Positions 9,567 to 19,356 of a DNA stretch of 64,000 nt are shown here, piece after piece. The notes below the pieces were generated by a model. It worked only from the letters and a program-made list of their open reading frames with translations, ran no database searches and was not told the DNA's origin. Each line of letters opens with the position of its first letter. Position 1 is the stretch's first letter. A program made the position numbers and the translations under genes. The stretch comes from Bacteroides zhangwenhongii (lineage in GTDB: Bacteria > Bacteroidota > Bacteroidia > Bacteroidales > Bacteroidaceae): contig NZ_CP059856.1 of the NCBI RefSeq assembly GCF_009193325.2, forward strand, positions 2,232,001-2,296,000, written 5' to 3'.

Positions 9567-11072
9567 TTAGTTTTTCTTTTTAAGCACAACATCATCCAAA
9601 TAGAATTCAACGCCCCCAGTTGTCGGGTAAAATCCTATGTAAAAATCAGCTAAAGCTTTCGGAGTTGATTCATAGATATGTTCCTCTGTATAAGAGTAAG
9701 GGTCTTTTAATAGTTTAGAAAAATTAAAATCTAATGAATAAGCTCCATAAATATCAGAAAGAGTAAACTCAACATATCCGGCATAAGGTTTATCTCCTGG
9801 AATTTTATCATTTGCCATAAAAACATTAGGAGTACGTCCTCCAGTCGTAGCATCATTAGTCTTAATGTAGCATCTCACTTTTTTGCCCTTTGTACCTTTT
9901 GCATTAAATTGCAATGAATATACTTGGGGGTTAGCATTCTTCATACGATAAGTTACCACCTGCCCATACCAGCTTCCTGCACCTGCGCCAAAACTATTTC
10001 CATGAATTACGTTCCTACCCTTTATTTCATCATATTCAACGACAGCAGTCCCTCCTCCTTTAGTCTGAAACCACCACGTTCCTTCAGCTTCTTTCATCGG
10101 GTCAGCACTTTTTCCAACGTCTCCCACCGGCAATTCTTCAATAGAATTTTGTATCCAATTTTCAGCCGCACTTCCTTCATTCGTACTTCCCGATTCCCAA
10201 TCTTCTATCGGTTCACTTTCCGTCTTCACTTCTATTTTATCCAAATCAACCCTCACCGTACAAATATACCGCATTCCCTGTTTTAATAAGTCTGTACCTT
10301 CCGATAGATTCCAGTTAAACGTACGGTTCATATTAGGCAATTTAATTTCCGCTTCATATCCTTCGGTAGAAGCAGCAGGAAGCACTTGTGCAGACGCTCC
10401 ATTCTCATCCGTCAAAGTCACAAACTCTATCGTCTTCACTTCTGTTGCCGGTTCAAATGTCCCGGACAACAGATTGAATTCCGCTTTCGTTTTCATCCCT
10501 GATACCTTAATGACAGATTCAGTCAAATACTCATCTTTTACCCCATCTCCAGCTTTTAATTGAAACACAATCTGAGATAAAACGGGGCGAAGCTGTAACG
10601 TTGTCTTTTTGTTATCCTTACTTAATCCTTTACCATTACCTGCATAAAGAAAACTGAAATTGGAACTGGTCTTCTGGTTAGCAACATTCATCGGATAAAG
10701 ATTATCCGTCAAATTGTCTTTACGTGGATAATAAGCAATAATATCCACTTTACTGCCATCTTCCGGATAATATATCACATCCTCCATAACAGCCGGAGTG
10801 AAATATCCTTCCGGCATTACTGTTGTCTGATATTTCACATTACAATAGGGTTCAATACACTCTACCGTATTCTCTTTCAACATATAAATACCGACTGTTT
10901 TTCCCGATTTCCACTGTTCTCCGGCATCTTCCGGATTGAAAGAATATGCTTTTCCCATTAATACTATCGGTGTTTGTGATACTTGTTCGTCTCCTGAATT
11001 ATCATCGCTACAGGCACCGAGTACTAATGCCATTGTTGATAGCATTACGACATTAAACAAATAGTTTTTCAT
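9567..11072 (-). CDS. Fimbrillin-like lipoprotein with C-terminal beta-sandwich
   Basis: A protein of about 501 residues with a lipobox (MALVLGACSDDN). Residues of about 30-290 resemble fimbrillin-like domains (KTVGIYML; YYPRKDNL; LRPVLSQIVFQLKAG; IEDWESGS). The last 200 residues form a distinct beta-rich domain ending in GGVEFYLDDVVLKKK, typical of jelly-roll carbohydrate-binding modules. The start at 11072 (MKNYLFNVV) gives a compact signal peptide; an ATG four codons upstream (11084) is possible. The architecture suggests a surface glycan-binding protein for the polysaccharide imported by the SusC/SusD pair. It lies 14-26 bp after the lyase gene. Confidence 0.75.
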   Translation of the reverse strand: MKNYLFNVVMLSTMALVLGACSDDNSGDEQVSQTPIVLMGKAYSFNPEDAGEQWKSGKTVGIYMLKENTVECIEPYCNVKYQTTVMPEGYFTPAVMEDVIYYPEDGSKVDIIAYYPRKDNLTDNLYPMNVANQKTSSNFSFLYAGNGKGLSKDNKKTTLQLRPVLSQIVFQLKAGDGVKDEYLTESVIKVSGMKTKAEFNLLSGTFEPATEVKTIEFVTLTDENGASAQVLPAASTEGYEAEIKLPNMNRTFNWNLSEGTDLLKQGMRYICTVRVDLDKIEVKTESEPIEDWESGSTNEGSAAENWIQNSIEELPVGDVGKSADPMKEAEGTWWFQTKGGGTAVVEYDEIKGRNVIHGNSFGAGAGSWYGQVVTYRMKNANPQVYSLQFNAKGTKGKKVRCYIKTNDATTGGRTPNVFMANDKIPGDKPYAGYVEFTLSDIYGAYSLDFNFSKLLKDPYSYTEEHIYESTPKALADFYIGFYPTTGGVEFYLDDVVLKKKN

Positions 11073-11098
11073 ATTGTATCTCATTTATTTTCGTTAAT

Positions 11099-13543
11099 TT
11101 ATAAATTCACAGTCACTGTCTTCCCACAGAAAGCCCCTTGAGGCATTTGTATCGGAATACGTTTACCATTGTAAGTCACTATTATTTCTTTCAAATCCGG
11201 ATTCATTGTAGCGTCAGTTACGGAAATCCGTCCTCCTACCCCATCCTTCTCAATCAATACCGTACATGGGGCAGACACCATAAGTTCCGCATCATTTACT
11301 TTCAAAGTTGCCCCTGCCTGATAAAAAACAGTTCCTAGCGTATTACCGTCTTTAGTTCCGGCAGCCTGAACCAATGTATCATTGCGAAGAACCTCAAATG
11401 GTAATTCCGTAGCAGGCACTCCATCACCGGCATAGACTACATAACCATAAGTATCATCAACCGGAGTTTGGGAATGATCTACCCATAAATGAAGAATATT
11501 CACTTGTGTCGGCAAATCCTTTTTATTACTGTTCGAACGGTTGCGTTTCGCCCATTCCGTCTTTTTTGTCTCATACATAAAAGAGGCATTCTTGGTATAC
11601 TCCGGCAACACCGTATAAGCAAACTTACCTTGCTGCATTACCCATACCGACTTGCCTCCGACAAAAAACGACCATTTCCCCTTACCTACCGGAATCTGCT
11701 TTCCGTTTTGCATAGCCACTACCTGGCTCTCATGCAAAGTCTGATCAATTGTAGTACGAATATTTCCTTCCAATTGAGGATGTTGATTAGTGATACCGGC
11801 TCCCAGTGCCAACATATAATCACCAAACATGAAATATGATTTATAAGCTTTCACACCATAAAGAACCTCATTCTTCGCAGAACTTCCCTTATCATTGACC
11901 CCTTCTTTTTCTGCAGCATTCATCTTTTCAAAAAGATACCCCGCCACAGCATTCACACCACCACTAGTAGCCGCCCCGGCAAAGTTATGCTTGCTACAAT
12001 ATCCACGCCAGTTAGTTGTCGGCACAAGTTTGTCCATGCCTTCACGAGCTGTGACTCCGGGAGTTGCCGTCACATCCCATGCCCCTATAACCGTTGTATA
12101 TTCATTTCCTTTCCTCTGAAATAGAGTCATACCATCCGTCGGATAAAAATTATATTCATCAGCGAAGTTGATTGCACTCTCCAAACCGTCACAACGGACA
12201 GAAGCCATATTCACCAGAATATGATAGCGTTCGTTCTTCTTTATCAACTTGTCATTATTAAAAAACCAACGGGTACCATTATACAATCCATCTGCATATC
12301 CATTCATTTTCAATTGATGTTTTTCCGCATCCTTTTGAAAATTTCTCAGTTCCTCACGTTGCTTACTGTCAAAGGAATCAAGCCAATCCTTCAATAACTT
12401 ACGGACCATCAATAAAGTACGTATATCTTTGCCCACCGGATTATATTGTGCTGTAGCACGATCCAAATAAGGTAATGTATAGCCTTTATAGTAGAACCAA
12501 CTGCTTCCACGGAAGAAATTAAATAAGGTCTCCACATTCTGTTTACTCAACTTACGCTCCCACGGAGTATTTTTCAACGCTGTGAGCACGTCAAGCGCAT
12601 AAATATTTCCATCAATCGGATACCCCCAAACGAGACACTGCATACCATGCCCCCATCCGGCACCATCCGCCGTACAACCTTCAGTCCAAAATGCATCCTT
12701 ATATGTATTCTGAGATGTGTAGTCGATTCCTCTCTGTGCCACCTCACCCAAAACATCAATCATCGGAATAGATTTATACATTACTGCAACAGGAAGTAAA
12801 GAACGATAAGCCAGCGCATTTCCACCTACCCACCACACATGATTACGGAAACGATTGATACTAACCACATTCTTATCCGTCTCATCATCTCGTAACGGCT
12901 GTGTCCATGCTTGTAGTCCTAATACTTTCAACATATCACAGGCCGCTATCAACTCTGCATCCTTACTTTTTCCTTTTTCCACAGCCTCCATTTGCTTAAA
13001 GAAACAGAAATAAGTATTTACAGCGGCAGTAGGAATGGCAAAACAAGACGCATGGAAACGATGTACGCGGTTACTTCGGCTCACTTCCAAATTCCCATAA
13101 TACAATATGGCTTTCTGACATTTTTTGAAAACTTCTTTATCCAAAGAAACTCCCATACGGTCTGCGCGGAATTCTTCTGCAATTTTCCATATACGATTGA
13201 ATGCTTCCGTAAGAAAAAGGCCTATCTTTTCCTGGTTTTTACTCTCCATGATCCCCTTTTCCGTTTCCGCCAAATCTGTAAATATCCCGTTATCCTCCCA
13301 TTTATTCAGAATTTCAGAAACCAACAGGTTCTTGGGCAATGAATAAGCCCGGTATCCATGTCCGGAATAATATTCACGATATTCCTTTATGGCCTTTTCT
13401 TTCTTGCTGTCTTTAATCTGCTGTCCTTCCTCATAATAACGATGATAATTGTCGAATGCCCAAATTCTTTCGGCATTCTGCGCGGAAGCAGACAATGCAA
13501 TCCAAAAAGACACGATGACATATAAACATCTCTTTTTCATCAT
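11099..13543 (-). CDS. Polysaccharide lyase family 8 enzyme
   Basis: An 814-residue exported lyase of the chondroitin/hyaluronan/xanthan lyase family. These cleave uronic-acid glycosidic bonds by beta-elimination and leave unsaturated uronic acid ends. A signal peptide (MMKKRCLYVIVSFWIALSASA) leads into the alpha/alpha toroid. The likely catalytic set is Asn at about 234 (RFRNHVWW), His at about 299 and Tyr at about 308 (GHGMQCLVWGY). The nine-residue His-Tyr spacing equals that of pneumococcal hyaluronate lyase. The C-terminal beta-sheet region contains KAYKSYFMFGDYMLALGAGI, a strong PL8 signature. It overlaps the DUF5017 gene by 4 bp and is paired in the operon with a GH88 enzyme that takes the unsaturated product. 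Confidence 0.88.
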   Translation of the reverse strand: MMKKRCLYVIVSFWIALSASAQNAERIWAFDNYHRYYEEGQQIKDSKKEKAIKEYREYYSGHGYRAYSLPKNLLVSEILNKWEDNGIFTDLAETEKGIMESKNQEKIGLFLTEAFNRIWKIAEEFRADRMGVSLDKEVFKKCQKAILYYGNLEVSRSNRVHRFHASCFAIPTAAVNTYFCFFKQMEAVEKGKSKDAELIAACDMLKVLGLQAWTQPLRDDETDKNVVSINRFRNHVWWVGGNALAYRSLLPVAVMYKSIPMIDVLGEVAQRGIDYTSQNTYKDAFWTEGCTADGAGWGHGMQCLVWGYPIDGNIYALDVLTALKNTPWERKLSKQNVETLFNFFRGSSWFYYKGYTLPYLDRATAQYNPVGKDIRTLLMVRKLLKDWLDSFDSKQREELRNFQKDAEKHQLKMNGYADGLYNGTRWFFNNDKLIKKNERYHILVNMASVRCDGLESAINFADEYNFYPTDGMTLFQRKGNEYTTVIGAWDVTATPGVTAREGMDKLVPTTNWRGYCSKHNFAGAATSGGVNAVAGYLFEKMNAAEKEGVNDKGSSAKNEVLYGVKAYKSYFMFGDYMLALGAGITNQHPQLEGNIRTTIDQTLHESQVVAMQNGKQIPVGKGKWSFFVGGKSVWVMQQGKFAYTVLPEYTKNASFMYETKKTEWAKRNRSNSNKKDLPTQVNILHLWVDHSQTPVDDTYGYVVYAGDGVPATELPFEVLRNDTLVQAAGTKDGNTLGTVFYQAGATLKVNDAELMVSAPCTVLIEKDGVGGRISVTDATMNPDLKEIIVTYNGKRIPIQMPQGAFCGKTVTVNL

Positions 13544-14493
13544 TTCACTCTTTCCTTTACTGTTATTTTCATCTCTTTTACAGCACTCTCAGAATTCCAC
13601 ATATTCGTGTTCGAAGCCACAAACGTAACCGTATACTCACCCGGAGACTTATATGTATAACTATAAGAAGGCGATTTCATATCCAAAGCTTTAATCGGTT
13701 CGCCTTGGTCGGGAGCAACTGATGCCGCATCCATCTGCTGACTAATAGCCCACACGTCAATCTCTTCATTTTGCGTTTCTTTGGGTTGGAACAATAGCTT
13801 TGAGTCATCCGCACCATAATTCTTCTGTGTCTTCCCCTTCAAATAAACATAATTGAAACCAAACTCTTTAGAAGGATTCGTCATTGTAATAATGCTACCT
13901 TCCACTTCCTTTACCAAAGTCAGAGGCTGAACATCTATACGGGGCTGGTCTTTATTCAGTTCAGGAGCTTCCGGAGTTTCATAACGGAATGCCAGAAAAA
14001 ACTTTTTATCTTTATAAGTAGAAAAATCAGCCTCATCCGAAACGGTTTCAGTACGTACATTGCTGCCGGTACATGTAGGCACTTTCAACTGTCCTTCTTC
14101 CGTACCAGACAATTCTACCCAAGTAGCTTTATTAATTCCATCGGCTGTATAAGCTCCATTAAAATTCTCAGAAATATAAATATGTATACTAGCCCTGTTT
14201 TGATATGGAGGCTCGGTATATTGCTGTTTAATGGTATAAGACAGTTTCATAGATTCCACTTCCACCTTCAAACGATCTTTATTGGCATATTTTTTCCCAT
14301 CTTCACCCGAATAGAAAACAATATAATCCGGATTTCCACTAAAATCAAAGACTACTTCATCTCCAACATATACTTCCTGTGCATTATTACGAAGATTCAC
14401 ATCAAAATCAATATCATCCACCTTATCGGGATCACAGGAGACGAACAGTCCCCCTGCCATTAATAACAACGAATATAAAAATCTCTTATTCAT
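13540..14493 (-). CDS. DUF5017 surface lipoprotein (SusE/F position)
   Basis: A 317-residue lipoprotein (signal with lipobox GLFVSC). The N-terminal part (DVNLRNNAQEVYVGDEVVF, then NPDYIVFYSGEDGKKYAN) is the DUF5017 pattern found in proteins encoded just after susD. A C-terminal PKD-like beta-sandwich ends with PGEYTVTFVASNTNMW. It likely sits on the outer membrane next to SusC/SusD and helps capture the polysaccharide. It is 26 bp after susD and overlaps the PL8 start by 4 bp, so translation is probably coupled. Confidence 0.8.
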   Translation of the reverse strand: MNKRFLYSLLLMAGGLFVSCDPDKVDDIDFDVNLRNNAQEVYVGDEVVFDFSGNPDYIVFYSGEDGKKYANKDRLKVEVESMKLSYTIKQQYTEPPYQNRASIHIYISENFNGAYTADGINKATWVELSGTEEGQLKVPTCTGSNVRTETVSDEADFSTYKDKKFFLAFRYETPEAPELNKDQPRIDVQPLTLVKEVEGSIITMTNPSKEFGFNYVYLKGKTQKNYGADDSKLLFQPKETQNEEIDVWAISQQMDAASVAPDQGEPIKALDMKSPSYSYTYKSPGEYTVTFVASNTNMWNSESAVKEMKITVKERVK

Positions 14494-14519
14494 AGTTTCA
14501 TTCTGTTACAAAGTTTATA

Positions 14520-16154
14520 TTACCAGTTTTCATTCTGCCCACAAGTGGGATTTGTATTCAATTCAGCCTGCGGTATAGGCAGATACAAATGTTTGTCCGC
14601 AATATTGATACCCGGCACCGCCTTCACACTGGACAGACTATAACCGATTGTACTCCCATGCTCATCTATAGACTGATCTTTCAACATCCGGATACGGTCA
14701 AGATAATACTGTTTTCCCCATCGGCGCAACTCCATGTGGCGTGGTACTTCAAAACAAAGCTCTCTAGTACGCTCCTCGCGAATGAACTCCCTGAACTCTT
14801 CTTGTCCTGAGAAATCACTTAAACTGACTTTATCCACTCCGGCACGACTACGCACCTCATTCACTGCATCAATAGCCTCTTGTGTAGGTCCTCCTTCAAA
14901 TTCATTGGCACACTCGGCAATCATCAATAAGACATCCGCATAACGCATGATAGGAAAATTGATGGAAGAACAATTACGTGCCCACGGACGGATAGGATCA
15001 TATTCCGCCCTCCATTTTCCCGGATTACCATCTGTCTTATTCTTCTTTTCTTGTTCAGTGTACATCACTTTCCTTACCTTATTATTTACCGTTTCATATT
15101 TATAATCACCGAAATTCCACCATTTACGCGTATCCTTCTCTTCATACATCTTGAAAAGGATTCGTGTACCATCATACCAGGCATAAGCAAAAGGATAGTC
15201 CGGATCGGTCAGATTCCCCTGACTGATTCCCAAATACAAACCGACACGTCCGGTTTCGTTCGTTTTATCCAGCCCGTTGCCATAGAATTCCACTTCAAAC
15301 ATACTTTCCCGGTAAGTCAAATCATACTTATTCGAACACATATTGATAAACATAGCCCGGTAACCGTTCACACCATCTTCCTCCTTATAAAGTTGATGCA
15401 AATTGCTTTTCTTTACCTCACGTGCCCATGTCAAAGCCTCCTCCCAAGTATCAGCTTCTACCGGATAACCGGCCTGCCACATATAAGCACGTGCCAATAA
15501 AGCTTGTACGGTAGTCTTCGAGATACGTCCCGGAGCATTCAATTCATCAGCAGGACGGCATACCTTCTCCGCATCCAGCAAATCTTGAATGATTTGCTTA
15601 TAAATTTCCGTTTGCGAAGACTTTTTCAGTTGCTGATGAGATAAATCACGCACAACTTCAAGCCGCAACGGCACATCTCCCCAAAAAGCGACCAGATTCA
15701 TATAGAAAAGAGCTCTCAATGCTTTTGCTTCACCAATAAACATAGACTTCATTTGCTCTCCACCACACTCTTCATCCGTACGAATAGAAATAGCGGCAAT
15801 ATAATCGTTGGCACGATTGATTCCTTCATATAAATCCTGCCATGCACGCTCTATTTTAGAATCGGTATTATTAAAATTATAATTGGACACTTGTATGTAA
15901 TCCTTGCCATACTCACGGTTGTAGACCAATATATCCGTTCCGGCGTCCAGGTCTCCCCAAAGATTGCAGGCATAAGTTCCTTCCGCACCGAGTTTATCGT
16001 AAATACCTGTCAGTCCTGCCATACAACTGACTTCATCATGGTAAAGGTTCTTCTCATCCAAACTACCGTATATATCCGTTTCCAGAAAATCACAGGATGA
16101 AAAGGTCAACATTGCCAAACCGGCTATATAAATTATATTTTTCATAATGTTCAT
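14520..16154 (-). CDS. SusD/RagB family nutrient-binding lipoprotein
   Basis: A 544-residue outer-membrane lipoprotein (MLTFSSCDFLETD, lipobox Cys near residue 20). It forms the lid over the SusC channel and binds oligosaccharide at the surface. It has the tetratricopeptide-like helices of the family (EGINRANDYIAAI; GEAKALRALFYMNLVAFWGDVPL, about 140-165) and the C-terminal signature (NFPIMRYADVLLMIAECANE ... AIDAVNEVRSRAGV ... EFIREERTRELCFE). It lies 17 bp downstream of the SusC gene, as is usual. Confidence 0.95.
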   Translation of the reverse strand: MNIMKNIIYIAGLAMLTFSSCDFLETDIYGSLDEKNLYHDEVSCMAGLTGIYDKLGAEGTYACNLWGDLDAGTDILVYNREYGKDYIQVSNYNFNNTDSKIERAWQDLYEGINRANDYIAAISIRTDEECGGEQMKSMFIGEAKALRALFYMNLVAFWGDVPLRLEVVRDLSHQQLKKSSQTEIYKQIIQDLLDAEKVCRPADELNAPGRISKTTVQALLARAYMWQAGYPVEADTWEEALTWAREVKKSNLHQLYKEEDGVNGYRAMFINMCSNKYDLTYRESMFEVEFYGNGLDKTNETGRVGLYLGISQGNLTDPDYPFAYAWYDGTRILFKMYEEKDTRKWWNFGDYKYETVNNKVRKVMYTEQEKKNKTDGNPGKWRAEYDPIRPWARNCSSINFPIMRYADVLLMIAECANEFEGGPTQEAIDAVNEVRSRAGVDKVSLSDFSGQEEFREFIREERTRELCFEVPRHMELRRWGKQYYLDRIRMLKDQSIDEHGSTIGYSLSSVKAVPGINIADKHLYLPIPQAELNTNPTCGQNENW

Positions 16155-16171
16155 TTTTACTATCTATTATT

Positions 16172-19100
16172 TTACAAACCAAGCTTTATGCCGAACGTAT
16201 AAGACGTAGTTTTCGGATAAGCAGAATAATCAAACCCACGCGTCAAAGCAGAGTTACGAGTAGATACTTCCGGATCATATCCGGTGTATTTAGTCCAAGT
16301 CCATAGATTCTGCCCACTGACATATAACCGTAATGAGCTAATTCCTATACGTTTGATCAGTTTCACCGGAAAATTATACCCCAATTGTACATTCTTCAGG
16401 CGTAGGAAAGACGCATCTTCCACCACCCGGCTAGTATTCAGATTGGTAAGATTACGATTGACCGCACACAAATAATTGGTATAATTACCCTCCGTATATG
16501 TTCCATCACCATTATCCACTCTAGGCGTCCAGTGATTCATAGCCGAAGCCAGTTGATTAGTATGCTGTCCGCGCAAATCCTCCAGTTTGGCACGGTTATA
16601 GTTAATCACATCATTACCGTACGACCATTGAAAGAATATGCTTAAATCAAATCCCTTATAAGAGAAGTTATTTGTAAAACCTCCGGTATGGATAGGCAAA
16701 CCATGTCCGATCACAGTCTGGTCTTCCGCCGTCACCTTACCATCTCCATTAATATCACGCAGCTTCATATCTCCCGGCTGTATCGTATTACGTTCCTGTG
16801 TATTATTAGGGATACCATTTTTCAAAACAAAGACTCCCGGAGACACTTCATTGAAATCTTCATACTGATAAACGCCATCATACACATAACCATACATTTC
16901 CGAGAGCGGATGTCCCACACGGGCAATATACAAATTATCAATAGTAGGATATTGAATGCCCGATACCAGAAAATCCTGATCTCCTGAAAGCCCCGTAATC
17001 TTGCTCTTATTGAAAGATATATTGAAATTGGTAGTCCATTTAAAACGTCCTCTTTCTCCGGCAAAGTTTACAGTATTAAGAGATATTTCCAACCCACGGT
17101 TACGGATACTTCCTATGTTTTGCTGTATTTTATCAAAACCAATGGACAAAGGAACATCCGCATTCAGAAGCAAATCCTTAGTCTCTTTATTATAAATGTC
17201 AATCTCACCACTGATACGATTATTGAACAAGCCAAAATCAAGCCCTATATTTGTCTGGTAAGTTGTCTCCCATTTCATTTCTTTATTCGGCATTTGAGAA
17301 ATATATATAGCCGGATTCTCTATCGAGTTATTAAACGCATAATTTTGGTCTCCCGAATATAATAACTGTGACGGATAATTACGATAAGTATTACAATTAC
17401 CGGTAGCTCCCCATCCGGCTCTCAGTTTCAAGTTAGACAACCATTTACGAGTCGGCTCCATAAATGCTTCTTCTGAAATACGCCATCCGAACGAACCGGA
17501 AGGGAAATAGCCCCACTTATGATAAGGGAAACGAGATGTTCCGTCGGCACGGATAGTGGCAGTCAACAAGTAACGTGATTTCCAGTCATAGTTGAAACGC
17601 GCAAAATAAGAGGCCATCTTATCATCAAAGTTAGTAGAGTTCAGCTTATCAGGCGTACCGTTAGAAATTCCCCAAAAGCCAAGCGCATCCCAAGGTACCA
17701 TAGAAGAACTGGCTCCCAACACGGAAGTCGTACGGCTGTTCAATGAACCTCCCAGCAAGGCAGTAATATTATGTCCCCGGAACTTCTTCCGATAAGTCAA
17801 AGTATATTCATTAGACCAACCGTCCCATTCCCGATAACTAAAGTTACCGTTTGAATGTTTGGCTGAATAACGCGGATCTCCCCAATAAGTATCCGCATTA
17901 TTAAAAGTCTCACTGCGGTCCGTACGCCAATTATAAGCAAACGTTGCCCTGAAAGTCAGGTTCTTAGCAATATCCCAATTCAAATAAGCATTCATACTCA
18001 ACTGACGGCTACGTGTTTTTGAGTAGGTATTCTCAATAGTCTTGACCGGATTATATGGATAATTCGGATTGTCCTGCAACAATTTATCCTCCGCATCTTC
18101 TGAATCCGAATAAAAAATAGGGCGATAGGCCAACACCTGATATAGGAAGTACTGAGTTGAACCTCCCCCTCCTTGCGAAGGAGCAGATCCCTTGGAGGTA
18201 TTATTAGAGAAATTAAACGTGACCCCAGCCTTTACTTTCTTAGATATCTGCTGGTCAAGTGTCATGCGTGCTTTCAAACTCTCATAAGACGAGTTAACTA
18301 TAATTCCCTGCTGATTATAGTAAGAAATGCTGGAACTATATTTGGTATTTTTCGTTCCTCCTACCAGTGACAAATGATGGTTGGTCATCGGAGCAGCACG
18401 GAACACTTCATCTTGCCAATCAGTTGAAGGAAGATTTGCATAGTCTCCCAATACCCGGTTACGTCCCAATGCCTCATCATATCTGTAATAAGTCTTTGCC
18501 ATCTCCGAAGAGCTCAGTATTTCCTGCTGTAAAGCGACAAACTCCTGTCCTCCCAGCAAATTCAGGAAATCCGGTTTTGCCTGATATGTAATATAGCCGT
18601 CATAAGTAACACGTGGAGCACTTTCCATACCCCGTTTAGTTGTGATAATAATCACTCCGTTTGCTCCACGCGCACCATAAATAGCAGTGGCGGATGCATC
18701 CTTCAATACATCTATCGACTCTATATCATTGGGATTCAATGCAGCCGGATTGGCGTCTTCGGTAGCAAATCCGTCAATTACGTACAAAGGAGTACCATCC
18801 GACGTGTCAGAGATCGTATTACTACCTCGAATCACAATGTTCGCTTCCGCGCCCGGCTGTCCGTCACTGGTAACCACTTGCACACCGGCTACCCGACCTC
18901 CTAAAGCCTGGTCAAAAGACAAAACCTGGCTTTTGTTCAGTTCACCCATATCCACTTTGGCAACAGATCCCGTCAGATCACTTTTTTTCACTGTAGCATA
19001 TCCTACAGCCACCACTTCATCCAAAGTAATCCCATCTTCCTTCAATACGATATTCAGTGTTTTCTTGTTTCCTACGGTTACTTCCTTAGTCGCATAACCG

Positions 19101-19336
19101 ATAAACGAAACTACAAGTACGGAAGATTGTTTCGGAACAGAGATTTTAAACATACCGTTCACATCTGTAATCGTTCCCGTCTTCCCTCCTTTTAACATCA
19201 CATTTGCTCCAATGACAGGCTCATTAGCCTCATCTATCACCTTGCCGCTAACAGATATCTGTGCATAGCTAAAGGTGAACGAGCAAAGCATTAGCAACAA
19301 TAAGCTAATACGCTTCGATAATTGTCCATTTTTCAT
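16172..19336 (-). CDS. SusC/RagA family TonB-dependent transporter
   Basis: A 1054-residue outer-membrane transporter for oligosaccharides, energised by TonB. In order: signal peptide (to about 25), CarboxypepD-like regulatory domain (ISVSGKVIDEANEPVIGANV, about 27-100), TonB-box/plug start (DEVVAVGYATVKKSDLTGSV, about 104-125), plug (IRGSNTISDTSDGTPLYVIDGF; GARGANGVIIITTKRG), and a 22-strand barrel ending SYTFGIKLGL. The length is normal for the family. It is the second gene of the operon, 20 bp after the GH88 gene. Confidence 0.95.
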   Translation of the reverse strand: MKNGQLSKRISLLLLMLCSFTFSYAQISVSGKVIDEANEPVIGANVMLKGGKTGTITDVNGMFKISVPKQSSVLVVSFIGYATKEVTVGNKKTLNIVLKEDGITLDEVVAVGYATVKKSDLTGSVAKVDMGELNKSQVLSFDQALGGRVAGVQVVTSDGQPGAEANIVIRGSNTISDTSDGTPLYVIDGFATEDANPAALNPNDIESIDVLKDASATAIYGARGANGVIIITTKRGMESAPRVTYDGYITYQAKPDFLNLLGGQEFVALQQEILSSSEMAKTYYRYDEALGRNRVLGDYANLPSTDWQDEVFRAAPMTNHHLSLVGGTKNTKYSSSISYYNQQGIIVNSSYESLKARMTLDQQISKKVKAGVTFNFSNNTSKGSAPSQGGGGSTQYFLYQVLAYRPIFYSDSEDAEDKLLQDNPNYPYNPVKTIENTYSKTRSRQLSMNAYLNWDIAKNLTFRATFAYNWRTDRSETFNNADTYWGDPRYSAKHSNGNFSYREWDGWSNEYTLTYRKKFRGHNITALLGGSLNSRTTSVLGASSSMVPWDALGFWGISNGTPDKLNSTNFDDKMASYFARFNYDWKSRYLLTATIRADGTSRFPYHKWGYFPSGSFGWRISEEAFMEPTRKWLSNLKLRAGWGATGNCNTYRNYPSQLLYSGDQNYAFNNSIENPAIYISQMPNKEMKWETTYQTNIGLDFGLFNNRISGEIDIYNKETKDLLLNADVPLSIGFDKIQQNIGSIRNRGLEISLNTVNFAGERGRFKWTTNFNISFNKSKITGLSGDQDFLVSGIQYPTIDNLYIARVGHPLSEMYGYVYDGVYQYEDFNEVSPGVFVLKNGIPNNTQERNTIQPGDMKLRDINGDGKVTAEDQTVIGHGLPIHTGGFTNNFSYKGFDLSIFFQWSYGNDVINYNRAKLEDLRGQHTNQLASAMNHWTPRVDNGDGTYTEGNYTNYLCAVNRNLTNLNTSRVVEDASFLRLKNVQLGYNFPVKLIKRIGISSLRLYVSGQNLWTWTKYTGYDPEVSTRNSALTRGFDYSAYPKTTSYTFGIKLGL

Positions 19337-19356
19337 AATATAACTTGATTAAATTA

